Below are positions 1 to 9,588 of a DNA stretch of 64,000 nucleotides, piece by piece. Location of the stretch: the NCBI RefSeq assembly GCF_014489535.1, contig NZ_CP060783.1, forward strand, positions 2,763,501 to 2,827,500, given 5' to 3'. The notes beneath the pieces are model-generated. The model was not told the origin of the DNA. It was given only the letters and a program-made list of their open reading frames with translations, and did no database searches. The translations under genes were made by a program, and so were the position numbers. Position 1 is the stretch's first letter; every line of letters begins with the position of its first letter. Origin of the DNA: Diaphorobacter aerolatus (GTDB lineage: Bacteria > Pseudomonadota > Gammaproteobacteria > Burkholderiales > Burkholderiaceae_C).

Positions 1-3000
1 TTGCGCGAGCAGCTCGGCCCATTCGCTGGCCGACCGCTGCGCCTGCTTTTCGTTCTGCGAAAGGCTTTGCGCGCTGCCGGACTGCTGGGCGCTTGCGAGA
101 TCGCGTGTCGCCGCCACCAGATCAACGAGTTGCGAGGCCACACGCGTGCCCGCATCGGCGCCCGCGCCGCCCATGGACTTCTGGCGCAGGAACCCGGCTT
201 TGATCTCCTCCCAGCGCGCGGCCTCTCCGGGGCTCAGCGCGCCGCGCAGTTCGCGCAGCTTGAGCAGGTTTTCCTCCGCTCCCGTGGTCAGCATCTGCGC
301 CTCGCCCTGATAGTGGTCGTCGAGCATCTGCTGCATCTCGGCATCGTTCATCACCGGCGTGATCTTCTCCGAGAGCTTGTTCATGTTGCGATAGCTGCCC
401 TGCAGCTTGAACGGCGGCTCCTGCCGGTACAGGTCGTCCTGCGCGGCGCTGTGGATGTATTGCTGGTTCACGCGGAAGACCGTCTCGCGCACCTTGAGCA
501 TGCGCGCGAGCGTGGCCTCGATCTCGCGCAGTTCGGCCGACGAGTATTCGTGACTCAGCGCGTTGCCCGACACGTCCTTGCCCTGCGCCTTCTCGATCAG
601 CAGATAGAGGTCGTCGAGACTGCGCGTGGCCATCGGCGCGAGCACCGCATTCGAGGTCATGCTGTTCTCGATGTAGCTGAGCTTGAAGACCTCTTCCATG
701 CCGCCGAGCACGTCGCCGAGGTTGTAGATGTCCGCGCGATTGGCGAGCATGTCGGGAATCTTGAAGACCTCGCCCGATTCCGTATACGGATTGCCCGACA
801 TGACGATGCAAAAGCGCTTGCCGCGAAGGTCGTGGGTCTTGGTCTGCCCGTTCCAGACGCCCTCGATGCGGCGCGTGCCGTCGGACAGCGAAATGAACTT
901 CTGCAGGAATTCGGGATGCGTGTGCTGAATATCGTCGATGTAGAGCATCACGTTGTTCGCCATCTCGAGCGCGAGATTCAGCTTTTCGAGTTCCTTGGCT
1001 GCCGTCGCATCGGGTGCCTGCGCGGGGTCGAGCGAGCGCACCGAATGGCCGAGCGCCGGGCCGTTGATCTTCATGAAGATCAGGCCGAGACGGCTGGCCA
1101 CGTACTCCATCAGCGTGGTCTTGCCGTAGCCCGGCGGCGAGATCAGCATCAGCAGGCCCATCTGGTCCGTGCGGCGGCTCTCGCCGACCGCGCCGATCTG
1201 CTTGGCCAGGTTGTCGCCGATCACCGGCAGGTAGCTCTCGTTGATGAGCTTGTTGCGCACGAACGAGGTCAGTGGCCGGGCCTTGAATTCCTCGACCCGG
1301 ATGCGCTCGCGGTAGCCCTTGAGCACCTGCTGGCGCAACTGCTGGTAGCGCTCGAACTGCGGCACGAATACGCGGAAATGGTGCGCCGCGCGCATGCCGA
1401 GGTCGTCGATCTGTAGCGTCATGCGACCGTTGTCGATGCGCGGATGCTGGCCCAGCAGGCCCTGCACTTCGGTGCGCAGATCGACGTTGCTGACGGCATG
1501 CGGCACATGGCTTGCGCAGGTCAGCCACGAAGCCGCCTCGCCGCAATAGGCGAGCAGTGCGGTGCCCTCGGGCGTGCCGAGCGCCTTGCAGGCCGTCTGC
1601 AACCAGTGCAGCGCGCTGCGCCAGCGCTCGGAAAGCGGCGCGCCGTGGTGGCGATGCTGTCGATCATCGCCGCGCCAGTAGGCCTGCATCTCGTCCCATT
1701 GCGCCGGGTTCTGCGTGTCGCTGCGCAGCACGGTCTGCAACGCAGCCACCGCCGATTGCCCATAGCTCGAAAAGTGAAACCGCAGCGCCTTCTGCGCCAG
1801 TTCGGCCTGCAGGTAGTTCGCCGCCGAACGGATCAGGCCGTCGATGTCGCCGTGCGCGGACAGTTCGCTGAAGACTTCGAGCAGGCCGCTGTCGCTCGCA
1901 AACGTGTGCAGTTGGGCTCCGATGTCGGCCTGGAGATTCCTGAGTTCGGCATCGCTTGCAAACAGCGTCTGCATCGCGTGCGCATGCTGGGCACGGCGCG
2001 GCCATTGGGCAATCGCGCTCGCGAGCTGCGGCTGCTGGATGCGTTCATGTTCGCTCCAGAACAGCACCGCCAGCGCACGCGCGTCGGGGCCGAAGCGCAG
2101 CACGCCCGCCGCGTCGCGCAGCGGCAGCAGCGCCTGCAGAATCAGCGCCGCATCATGGTCGTGAATGCCGCGTTCGTAGCCTTCGCGATAGCGTGGCGCG
2201 GCAAATTCGCGCACCGCCTGCGTGAGCGCCGCGCCGTCCAGCACCAGTTGCCCGAGGCGCGTTTCGTCCCAGCCATCCGTGCGATTCTGCGCGGCCTGCA
2301 TGACGTTGAGCGCCAGATATTCCGCACGCGAGAGATCGGGCGACTCGGCCACGGTCGATACATCCCAATACGCCTGCAACGCGGTGAGTTCAGGGTTGTT
2401 GACGGCCTCGAAATATTCCGTGCCGACCAGGTGCAGGAACAATTCGCCGTTGCGCGGCAACAGCGTGAGTTCCAGATCCTGATTGCCGACGCTGAAACGG
2501 TGACGCCCGAGCTTGATGACGTTGCCGCCACCCTCGAACAAATCGGTGCGATCCTGTAGCGAGCGAAACGCCTGATCGCGCAGCGATTTCACGCGCGTGT
2601 CGATGTCGTCGGCCTTCACCGGATCGAACAGCTCGGTGCGCAGACGCTGCGCGAGTTCCTTGAGCTTGGAGATCAGCGGATCGCCCGCGAAGAAGGCATG
2701 CAGCGCGTCGCTAGAGGCGAGTTTTTCGGTGCGCTTGGGCAGGCTTTGCACGATGCGCAGCGCCGCGTCGAGCACGCCCTGCGCGCGGCGCTGGCGTGCG
2801 TCCTGTAGCGACTGGCGCTGCGACTCGAAGGTCTCGAGCAGTTCCTCGCGCTTGGCGACGATGTCGTTCAGAAACTGTTCGTGCTCGCCGAACTGGCCTT
2901 CGATTTCCTCAAGCTGCACGAGCAGCCGCGCGAGCTGCTCGTCGCACTTTTCGGGTGTCTGCGCAAGGCCCAGCGCGTTGACGATGCTCTGCGAGAACAG

Positions 3001-5121
3001 CGCGAGTTGCGCGGCGAACTGCGCCACGTTTTCCGAACTGCCGAGACTCGTCTGGCGCTGCTGCGCACGCGCACGCACCTGGTTGAGCCGCGAGTAGAGC
3101 GTCGAGATGCGGTCCACCACCTGCGTGCGCTGCGTCGCGTCGTCGATCCTGAGGCCGCTCATCAGCTCCGAGAGCATGTCCAGCGCGCTCGAGATGCGGG
3201 TCATCTCCGCGAGCGGCTCCTTGATCTGCACCACCGTCGCGGCAGCCTGTGCCTGCTGATCGAGCTGCTGCAATGCATCCACATAGGGCTGAAGCGCCGC
3301 ATCGGTGGCGATGAACGCGGCCGTGCGCTGCGATACCTCGCCCTGCATCTCGTTGATCGCCGCGACCATCGCATCGATGGCGGCGGTATCGACATAGCGC
3401 AGTTCGCGCGTGGACATGAGCTGGCCGCGCAATCGCGCAAGCTCCTCGAGCGCGCCGACGTGCTCGTCCACGGTTTCCCAGTCGCTGGTGCGCACGCGCT
3501 TGAGCAGCGCCGCATGCTGCGTGGAAACCTCGCTCATCGCGCGCGAGGAAGCCTGGCGGATGCTCTCGACCTTTTCGTATTCGTCGATCACGGCGTCGCC
3601 GGTCGCGACGATACCGTGCAGCACCTCGTTCATGGCCGCAAGCTGCGGCGTGTTGATCCATTGATGGCGCTCGAACAGCACGCGCGTGGTGTCGATCAGG
3701 CGTTCGTAGCGCGCGAGCGAGACCTCGGGCGCGGCGATTTCCTTGCGCACGCTGTAGATGTCGGAGATGCCGCTGACCATCTCCGCATTGCCGATGCGGC
3801 CCAGAAAGCTGTCCTTCTGCGGCTGGCTCGCGGCGAAATCCTCGGACGCGAATGGCGTGCGCCAGATCTGCATCGGATGCACGCGCGTCGCCTCGTCCCC
3901 GTCCGCCGCGAATATCACGATGCGCCCGTCGTCGAGCCTGGCGTAACCGTGACAGACGATGGGCGGCTGTAGCGCGCGCTCGATCAGGTTGTACTTGAAC
4001 AGCGCCATGCGCCCGCTTTGCGGTTCGTAGAAGATGTAGAGCACATCCTCACCGTTGGGCGAGCGGATGCTGCGGCGAAAGCGCATGCCCTGCATGTTCT
4101 GCTCGAACGAGCGGTGCTCGCCGTTCTGCAGCACGTAGCCGCCCGGAAAGATGATGCCGTGGTCGTCCGGCAACTGGATGCAGGCACCCGCAATCGCGTC
4201 CATGCGCAGCACCTGGCGCGTGAGCGTGTTGTAGATGAGATAACGCCACTGCTCTTCGCGGTACGGCAGGATCTTCAGCAGCATCATGCTGCCGACCTGC
4301 GCGTACTCGAACACCGCATCGTCCAGCGACTGGTTCACCTCGGCCACGGGCTCGCTGTAGATGCCGAGGCCATCGTCGGTGTTGTTCTCGACCTTGACGG
4401 TGAGCGTGCCGCCCAGCGTCTCGACGAACACCTTGTCGAGAATGTTGATGTGCGGGAAGCGGCCCTGCACGAGCTGGTCACGTCCCGCGCGGTGCCACTC
4501 GAAGTCGAACGGTGACGGCAGCTCGATGTCGCGCTCGCCGCGGTTGTCGATGTATTTGACGGTCTTGCCGTCGGGCGAGATCGACCAGCGGAACACGCGC
4601 ACGTCGGTGATGCGCTCGCCGATCTGAAAACTCGCCAGCAGCTTGTTGTCGCGCACCGCAAGCTGCATCAGCCGCGTGTTCTTGTAGTAGGCGTAGAGCT
4701 CCTGAAAGTCCTGCACGAAGCTCTGGATGCCGAGAAAACTGTCCTTGAGTTCAACCGGCGTGACCTCATAGCCATGCTCGGTTTCTTCAAGCCGGTAGAG
4801 CGCGAACACGTCCTCCACGCGCGTGGCCTGCTTGAGGCCCATGAACACGTTGTAGCCAAACAGCAGCAGGTCACCGACCTGCGTGATGTCGCGCCCGACG
4901 CAGTTGTTTTCGGTGCGCACGCGCATGCGGCCGATGACTTCCATCTGGCTGCGTCCAAACTCCTCGAGGCGATCCTCGTTGAGCTGGCGCACCAGCGATT
5001 CCAGCGTCTCGCCCTGGCTTGCGAGACGCTTGGCCAGCACTTCATACGATCCACCGCTGGCGACGGCCTGATCGACGATGGAGGCGGCTTGCGGTTCGAC
5101 TGATGGGGTGGTTTCGGACAT
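1..5121 (-). CDS. DUF3686-family AAA ATPase (partial, C-terminus beyond window)
   Basis: This is a very large cytoplasmic protein with at least 1707 residues visible, reading out of the left edge of the window. It starts at the ATG on 5119-5121 (MSETTPSVEP). The N-terminal part resembles the DUF3686 region of proteins labelled 'DNA repair ATPase'. The middle is rich in helical, coiled-coil-like segments. Near the C-terminus is a AAA-type module with a Walker A (SPPGYGKTTLMEY, about residue 1327) and a Walker B (VMLYIDDIQHTHPEF, about residue 1393). It is the last visible gene of a five-gene minus-strand cluster with flotillin, YqiJ-like, PspA and YjfI genes, 89 bases after the flotillin. That company argues for a membrane-stress or membrane-remodelling ATPase rather than a DNA-repair enzyme. 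The family assignment is by recognition; the role is inferred. Confidence 0.85.
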   Translation of the reverse strand, partial: MSETTPSVEPQAASIVDQAVASGGSYEVLAKRLASQGETLESLVRQLNEDRLEEFGRSQMEVIGRMRVRTENNCVGRDITQVGDLLLFGYNVFMGLKQATRVEDVFALYRLEETEHGYEVTPVELKDSFLGIQSFVQDFQELYAYYKNTRLMQLAVRDNKLLASFQIGERITDVRVFRWSISPDGKTVKYIDNRGERDIELPSPFDFEWHRAGRDQLVQGRFPHINILDKVFVETLGGTLTVKVENNTDDGLGIYSEPVAEVNQSLDDAVFEYAQVGSMMLLKILPYREEQWRYLIYNTLTRQVLRMDAIAGACIQLPDDHGIIFPGGYVLQNGEHRSFEQNMQGMRFRRSIRSPNGEDVLYIFYEPQSGRMALFKYNLIERALQPPIVCHGYARLDDGRIVIFAADGDEATRVHPMQIWRTPFASEDFAASQPQKDSFLGRIGNAEMVSGISDIYSVRKEIAAPEVSLARYERLIDTTRVLFERHQWINTPQLAAMNEVLHGIVATGDAVIDEYEKVESIRQASSRAMSEVSTQHAALLKRVRTSDWETVDEHVGALEELARLRGQLMSTRELRYVDTAAIDAMVAAINEMQGEVSQRTAAFIATDAALQPYVDALQQLDQQAQAAATVVQIKEPLAEMTRISSALDMLSELMSGLRIDDATQRTQVVDRISTLYSRLNQVRARAQQRQTSLGSSENVAQFAAQLALFSQSIVNALGLAQTPEKCDEQLARLLVQLEEIEGQFGEHEQFLNDIVAKREELLETFESQRQSLQDARQRRAQGVLDAALRIVQSLPKRTEKLASSDALHAFFAGDPLISKLKELAQRLRTELFDPVKADDIDTRVKSLRDQAFRSLQDRTDLFEGGGNVIKLGRHRFSVGNQDLELTLLPRNGELFLHLVGTEYFEAVNNPELTALQAYWDVSTVAESPDLSRAEYLALNVMQAAQNRTDGWDETRLGQLVLDGAALTQAVREFAAPRYREGYERGIHDHDAALILQALLPLRDAAGVLRFGPDARALAVLFWSEHERIQQPQLASAIAQWPRRAQHAHAMQTLFASDAELRNLQADIGAQLHTFASDSGLLEVFSELSAHGDIDGLIRSAANYLQAELAQKALRFHFSSYGQSAVAALQTVLRSDTQNPAQWDEMQAYWRGDDRQHRHHGAPLSERWRSALHWLQTACKALGTPEGTALLAYCGEAASWLTCASHVPHAVSNVDLRTEVQGLLGQHPRIDNGRMTLQIDDLGMRAAHHFRVFVPQFERYQQLRQQVLKGYRERIRVEEFKARPLTSFVRNKLINESYLPVIGDNLAKQIGAVGESRRTDQMGLLMLISPPGYGKTTLMEYVASRLGLIFMKINGPALGHSVRSLDPAQAPDATAAKELEKLNLALEMANNVMLYIDDIQHTHPEFLQKFISLSDGTRRIEGVWNGQTKTHDLRGKRFCIVMSGNPYTESGEVFKIPDMLANRADIYNLGDVLGGMEEVFKLSYIENSMTSNAVLAPMATRSLDDLYLLIEKAQGKDVSGNALSHEYSSAELREIEATLARMLKVRETVFRVNQQYIHSAAQDDLYRQEPPFKLQGSYRNMNKLSEKITPVMNDAEMQQMLDDHYQGEAQMLTTGAEENLLKLRELRGALSPGEAARWEEIKAGFLRQKSMGGAGADAGTRVASQLVDLVAATRDLASAQQSGSAQSLSQNEKQAQRSASEWAELLAQ

Positions 5122-5210
5122 GGAGATCACGCGCTTTCACATGCTTTGAACAACGGCAGGTTTTGCCCCTCTCCCACGCCTGGAAGAGGGAACAATGCGG
5201 ACTTCTTGCC

Positions 5211-7298
5211 CTACTCGGCGCCGGTCTGCGCCGGTGGCAGGCTCTTGCCGCTGTCTGCGCTGCCGCCGTTGAGCAGCGATGCCACGCCGCCCTTGCTGTT
5301 CAGGAACTTGCCGAGCAGCTCCTGCACGATGGGACTCTTGCCCGAGACACCCTCGATGGCCTTGCCCACCGAAAGCGCCTTCGCGAAGTTGTCGAAGAAC
5401 GCGCCCTCGCCGCCCACGATGTCGATGTTCGCCTTGCTGAGCGCCGACGACAGCACCTCGGCCTGTTCCCTGGCGACGCTCTTGTTGGCCTCGATGGCCG
5501 CAAGCGCCTGCTCGAAGTTTTTTTCGAGCTGCATGCGGAATTCCTCGTGCGAGCGCGCCTGATCCGACAGACCACCGAGCGCGGTGAATTTCTCGGTCAG
5601 ACCCTTGGCCTCAGCGAACAGCTTGTCGCGCAGCACGTCGGCCTCGGACTGGCCCACGTCGCGCGTGACCGTCGCCTTGGTCGCTCCCACCTGCGCCTCG
5701 CCGCGCGCCTGCGCGAGCAGCCGTTCTTCGAGCACCTTGGCATCGGCCAGGCCCTGCTTCTCGTTGGCATCCGCGGTCGCCTCGATCACGCGTGCATGGG
5801 CCAGACCCTTTTCCTGATCGCCCTTGGCTTCGGCAATCAGGCGTTCCGCGATCACCTTGGCCTGCGCCATGCCTTCCTTCTCGATGGCGGCGGCCGTGAC
5901 CTCGCGCACCCTGGCATCGGCGAGACCCGGCGCGGCGCGTTCCACCTCGATGGCCTCGGCCATCTTCTTCTTGGCCTCGGCGCTCTTGCCGGCGGCTTCG
6001 AGTTCGGCCTGCGCGAGCGTCGTGACTTCCACGGCCTTGTGGCGCGATGCGGTCTCGTCGGCCTCGGCCTTCTTGACCTGACGCACCAGGTCTTCCTGCG
6101 CCGCCGCTTCAGCGGTCAGCACGGTGACCTGCTTCTTGCGCTCGGCCTCGGAGACCATGCGCACTTCCTTGATGCGCTCCTCTTCCTGCGCCACGGTCTT
6201 TTCCACCGCCACGCGCTCGCGGATCACGTTGGCGATGCTGGCCTTCTCGACTTCCACGGCCTTTTCCTTTTCGATGCGCTGCAGCTCCACTTCGCGTTCG
6301 CGCGAAACGATTTCGAGCTCCTTCGCACGCGTGACCTTTTCCACTTCGATCACCACCGCGCGCTCGCGGTTCTGCTGCGCCACCGCGACTTCACGCGCGC
6401 GATTTTCCTCGCGGATGTCGAGCTGCTCCTGCGTCTGGATGCGGGCCTGCTCGGCCTTCAGGCGCTCTTCTTCCTGCACCTTCTGCGTCTCGGCCTGCTC
6501 ACGGGCCTGGATCGTCGCGATCTCGCGCTTCTGGCGTGCCTCGGCGTCGGCCTGCTGGCGGGCAAGCGCGAGCATCGCCTCCTTGGTCTCCACGTTCTTC
6601 TTGGTGATCGCGAGGTCGGCGTTGCGCTCCAGCTCGTTGGTGACGATGTTCTGGTTGGCCGTCAGCTCGGTGATCTTGCGGATGCCCTCGGCGTCGAGAA
6701 TATTGTTCGGATCGAGCGACGACTTGGGCGTCTGCTCCAGATAGTCGATCGCCACGTCTTCGAGCACGTAACCGTTGAGGTCGTTGCCGATCACATGGAT
6801 GATCTGGTCGCGGAAATCCTGGCGGTTCTCGAACAGCTTCACGAACTCGATCTGCTTGCCCACGGTCTTGAGCGCCTCGGAGAATTTCGCGTTGAACAGC
6901 TCGTTGACGGCGACCTTGTCGGAGGCGCGGTCCACGCCAATCGACTTGGCGACCTTGAGCACGTCTTCCGAGGTCTCGTTGACGCGCAGGTAAAAGGCCA
7001 CGGTGATGTCCGCGCGCATGTTGTCCTTGCAGATCAGCCCCTCCTTGCCGCGCCGGTCGATCTCCAGCGTGATCAGCGAGATCTGCATGAACTCCTTCTT
7101 GTGGATCACGGGCAGCACCAGGCCGCCGGTGAACTTCACCTTGGGCTGCGAGGTCGTGTCGTTGATGATCAACGCCGTGCCCTGCGGAACCTTGATGTAG
7201 AAGGCCTTGACCATGGCGAGCATGGCGAAGATCAGGATGACGATGACGACAACCGCCACGCCGAGAACGATGTACCACTCGGAGAAGTTCAAGCTCAT
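5211..7298 (-). CDS. yqiK: flotillin / SPFH-domain protein, YqiK type
   Basis: This is a 695-residue flotillin-like membrane scaffold. Residues about 9-30 form one N-terminal transmembrane helix. An SPFH domain follows (about 31-230, including VPQGTALIINDTTSQPKV and the conserved region around NDLNGYVLEDVAIDYLEQ). Next comes a long charged coiled coil rich in E, A, R and K with repeated AEA/REV patterns (about 230-560), and an alanine-rich oligomerisation tail. A GAGGGA ribosome site precedes the start. Flotillins form large oligomers on the inner membrane and organise membrane microdomains. It sits 64 bases after the YqiJ-like gene, the same pairing as yqiJ-yqiK in E. coli. The partner AAA ATPase gene follows. 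Confidence 0.92.
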   Translation of the reverse strand: MSLNFSEWYIVLGVAVVVIVILIFAMLAMVKAFYIKVPQGTALIINDTTSQPKVKFTGGLVLPVIHKKEFMQISLITLEIDRRGKEGLICKDNMRADITVAFYLRVNETSEDVLKVAKSIGVDRASDKVAVNELFNAKFSEALKTVGKQIEFVKLFENRQDFRDQIIHVIGNDLNGYVLEDVAIDYLEQTPKSSLDPNNILDAEGIRKITELTANQNIVTNELERNADLAITKKNVETKEAMLALARQQADAEARQKREIATIQAREQAETQKVQEEERLKAEQARIQTQEQLDIREENRAREVAVAQQNRERAVVIEVEKVTRAKELEIVSREREVELQRIEKEKAVEVEKASIANVIRERVAVEKTVAQEEERIKEVRMVSEAERKKQVTVLTAEAAAQEDLVRQVKKAEADETASRHKAVEVTTLAQAELEAAGKSAEAKKKMAEAIEVERAAPGLADARVREVTAAAIEKEGMAQAKVIAERLIAEAKGDQEKGLAHARVIEATADANEKQGLADAKVLEERLLAQARGEAQVGATKATVTRDVGQSEADVLRDKLFAEAKGLTEKFTALGGLSDQARSHEEFRMQLEKNFEQALAAIEANKSVAREQAEVLSSALSKANIDIVGGEGAFFDNFAKALSVGKAIEGVSGKSPIVQELLGKFLNSKGGVASLLNGGSADSGKSLPPAQTGAE

Positions 7299-7362
7299 GG
7301 GTTCAGTCCCTCAAAAAAGAAAACAGGAGTCGGAAATGGAAAACACGGGGCGGTGGGCCGCG

Positions 7363-8058
7363 TCAGCGCGGCGGCAGTTCCAGACCGTCGAATTCGGCTT
7401 TGCTCACCACGCGCCAGGCGTTGTGATCCTTCATGTGTTCGATGAGCACGATCTGCGTGCCGCGCGGGAATTCGCGATCCGCCGAGCGCATCTGCACGTT
7501 GAGGCCACCGCCGCCATCTTCCACGCTGCCATAGCCCTGGGTCGCATTGACCACGGCGCTGCGCACGAGGCCGGTTCGGCCCAGCAGCACCTTGGCCTCT
7601 TCGGGTGGCGCAACCATTGCAATCGCCTTGCGCAGCGGCCTGAGCACGATCACCGTGGCGATGAAACCCAGCACCAGTGCAGCGGCAAACAGCGCACTTC
7701 CAATCGCGATGTTCAGCAGCGTCCAGCCCTCGGGCATGGGCACGAAATGCGCGAGCGTGTAGCTGATCAGCCAGGAGAGCAGGAACAGCACGGTGAGGAT
7801 CACCGTGAGCGGAATGCCGCCGAGGCCGACCTTGAGCAGCAGGCCGGCGAGCGCGCCGATGGAGTCTTCCGCGCCATGCGAATGCGCGTGGGCATGTGCA
7901 TGCGCGTGATGGCTGCCGTCGAACAGCGCCCAGTGATCCATGGAATCGATTTCGACCAGGCCGAAGATCGCGATCACCCAATACAGCAGCATGGAGAGCA
8001 GCAGCACTCCGAAAATGAATGTCGGAAAACCCAACGCGTAGTGCAAGAACGCTGCCAT
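7363..8058 (-). CDS. yqiJ: YqiJ-like membrane protein with OB-fold/NfeD-type C-terminus
   Basis: This 231-residue protein has membrane helices at about residues 10-34, 70-100 and 110-140, and a soluble C-terminal domain of the NfeD/OB-fold kind (about 150-231, starting near LLGRTGLVRSAV). NfeD-like proteins typically partner flotillins, and the flotillin gene follows directly. A GGAGGG ribosome site lies just before the ATG. The loop after the first helix is unusual: HHAHAHAHAHSHG at about residues 50-62, a histidine repeat that could bind metal ions. Whether this is functional or merely low-complexity cannot be told from the sequence. Confidence 0.85.
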   Translation of the reverse strand: MAAFLHYALGFPTFIFGVLLLSMLLYWVIAIFGLVEIDSMDHWALFDGSHHAHAHAHAHSHGAEDSIGALAGLLLKVGLGGIPLTVILTVLFLLSWLISYTLAHFVPMPEGWTLLNIAIGSALFAAALVLGFIATVIVLRPLRKAIAMVAPPEEAKVLLGRTGLVRSAVVNATQGYGSVEDGGGGLNVQMRSADREFPRGTQIVLIEHMKDHNAWRVVSKAEFDGLELPPR

Positions 8059-8092
8059 CTAGTCCCTCCATCAATGGATGATGTTGTTGGAT

Positions 8093-8114
8093 GCCGCCTT
8101 TTCGTGAAGGCGGC
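8093..8114. terminator. hairpin between pspA-like and yqiJ-like genes
   Basis: GCCGCCTT (8093-8100) pairs perfectly with AAGGCGGC (8107-8114) around a 6-base loop. A T-run (GTTTTA) follows only on the plus strand. For the minus-strand operon it is therefore not a good intrinsic terminator and may instead be an mRNA-processing or stability hairpin. Confidence 0.45.
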
Positions 8115-8177
8115 GTTTTATCGACCATCGGAGCCCACGGGCGCGGTCGAGCGCCCCGGTGTCTGCCCTTGTCGGGC

Positions 8178-8876
8178 TTATTTTGCCTGTTGTTGCTGCG
8201 CCTTCAGGCGTTCCAGCACCGTTTGCGCACTGCCCTGCTGCGCGGTGATGCCGGCGGCGCGCAATTTGGCGTCAAGCACGTCTTCGCTGCCTTCGCGCGC
8301 GAGTTCAGCCGCGCTTTGCAGACGCGCGCCACGCTCGGCCTGTTTTTGCTTGATGCGCTCGAGCGAATCGAGCGCGTTCTGCACCCGCGACTGCGAGCCG
8401 GTGTAGCGACCGGCGACCGTGGCCTGGGCGCGCTGCACGCTCTCGGTGGCCTTCACCGTGTCGGCCTGCTGCTTGAGGCGCTTGATGTGGGTCTGCGCGG
8501 CATGGATCGCCGCGCGCAGTTCCTCGACGCTCTGCGTGTAGGCGGCGTTCTGCGCCTCCTCCTCGTCGCGCTGCACTTCAAGCAGCGAGATCTTGCCCGC
8601 CACTTCGAGCGCCAGCGCCTCGTCGTTGGTCTCCAGCGCCTTGATCGCGTAGCCTTCGTATTCGGCCACCTTCGTGCGCGTGGCCTGCAGCTTGCCGGAG
8701 GCGAGCTTCTGCTTGGCCATGATCTCGGCCAGCGCTTCCTTGGACTTGTTCAGATCGTTGTCCGCATCGCGGATTTCCTGATCGAGAATGCGCAGCGCCT
8801 GGCTGTCGGTGACAGCCTCGCCCGCTTCGTGTGCAGCACCGCGCAGCGCGGTCACCAGCTTGTTCCATACGGCCAT
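8178..8876 (-). CDS. PspA/IM30-family protein (YjfJ-like)
   Basis: This 232-residue, almost entirely alpha-helical protein has long heptad-like coiled coils and no membrane segment. The beginning (MAVWNKLVTALRGAAHEAGEAV, then LRILDQEIRDADNDL) is typical of PspA/IM30 proteins of the YjfJ branch. PspA/IM30 proteins are ESCRT-III-like: they polymerise on damaged inner membrane and preserve the proton motive force. An AGGAG ribosome site precedes the ATG. It lies 46 bases after the YjfI-like gene and 119 bases before the YqiJ-like gene. There is no pspBC or sigma-54 activator pspF nearby, so control must differ from the classical phage-shock operon. Confidence 0.9.
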   Translation of the reverse strand: MAVWNKLVTALRGAAHEAGEAVTDSQALRILDQEIRDADNDLNKSKEALAEIMAKQKLASGKLQATRTKVAEYEGYAIKALETNDEALALEVAGKISLLEVQRDEEEAQNAAYTQSVEELRAAIHAAQTHIKRLKQQADTVKATESVQRAQATVAGRYTGSQSRVQNALDSLERIKQKQAERGARLQSAAELAREGSEDVLDAKLRAAGITAQQGSAQTVLERLKAQQQQAK

Positions 8877-8922
8877 GATGAACTCCTATTGCTGTGGGTT
8901 GTAAGGGACGGCTCGCGGCGGC

Positions 8923-9570
8923 TCAGGCGGACTGCGCCACGCGCGGCAGGTACGAGGCCAGCGCCTCGGTCACCTGGATCACGTTGTCGGCCAGCGTGAG
9001 GATCTCGCAGAGGATGTCGTCGCTGCTGGCCGATGAGCGCAGCGCGGCAAACATCACATAGCCTTCGCCGCCCGCGCCCAGCGGCTCGAGTGCGATCGTG
9101 GCGAACGGGAACAGCTTCTGCAGGCGCAGGATCTGCTCGTTGAGCCCCGCACGGTCGGCGACGTCGCTTGCGGACCAGAGAAAGGACTCGACCACCAGTT
9201 GATCGCCCGAGAGTGCCAGATGCACCGGCAGATCGCCGAAATCCGGCAAGGTGACCAACAGGCTGGCATCGGCGCCTTCGAGCACCTCCACCTGCAGCTT
9301 GCTTTCCTTGCCCAGGGCCGAGGCCTTGAGGTCGGCAGCGAGGCTGCGAACATTCCAGTACGAGTGAGAGCCGGTTTCCATGTCATCGTCCTCCTTGTCA
9401 TGTAACGTCAATGAACCCGCTTGCGCCTTGGGCAGCCGCATCCGCTTTTCCAGCCGTTGCAGCGTCACCCCATGCTCGGGAAGTATCCAGACCTCCTTCT
9501 TCACCAGCCCTTGCTCACGCAATCGCTGGCGATGCAGTCTCTGGTAGTGGGCGGATGTTTTTTCTTCCAT
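8923..9570 (-). CDS. yjfI: RHH-like N-terminus fused to YjfI (DUF2170) domain
   Basis: This is a 215-residue protein in two parts. Residues 1-50 (AHYQRLHRQRLREQGL, KKEVWILPEHG, then a helix) look like a ribbon-helix-helix DNA-binding unit: a basic beta strand followed by helices. Residues 64-215 match the DUF2170/YjfI family, which accompanies PspA-like YjfJ in enterobacteria. Met64 falls exactly where stand-alone YjfI proteins begin. It has its own strong ribosome site AAGGAGG (complement of 9390-9396), 8 bases before the internal ATG (9379-9381), so a short YjfI could be made from the same frame. The gene heads the PspA-flotillin-ATPase cluster. Its promoter region holds a palindromic array that the RHH part may bind. 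The fold of the N-terminus is inferred. Confidence 0.8.
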   Translation of the reverse strand: MEEKTSAHYQRLHRQRLREQGLVKKEVWILPEHGVTLQRLEKRMRLPKAQAGSLTLHDKEDDDMETGSHSYWNVRSLAADLKASALGKESKLQVEVLEGADASLLVTLPDFGDLPVHLALSGDQLVVESFLWSASDVADRAGLNEQILRLQKLFPFATIALEPLGAGGEGYVMFAALRSSASSDDILCEILTLADNVIQVTEALASYLPRVAQSA

Positions 9571-9588
9571 GTAGACACTTTACATTCA

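Noticed and set aside
5019..7445. Very long open frame on the plus strand opposite the flotillin gene, and similar long antisense frames opposite the radical SAM, dehydrogenase and IPTL-CTERM genes
   Set aside because: High-GC codon bias of the real genes keeps the opposite frames free of stops. The translations are Arg/His/Leu-rich without domains, and the true genes have motifs and ribosome sites.
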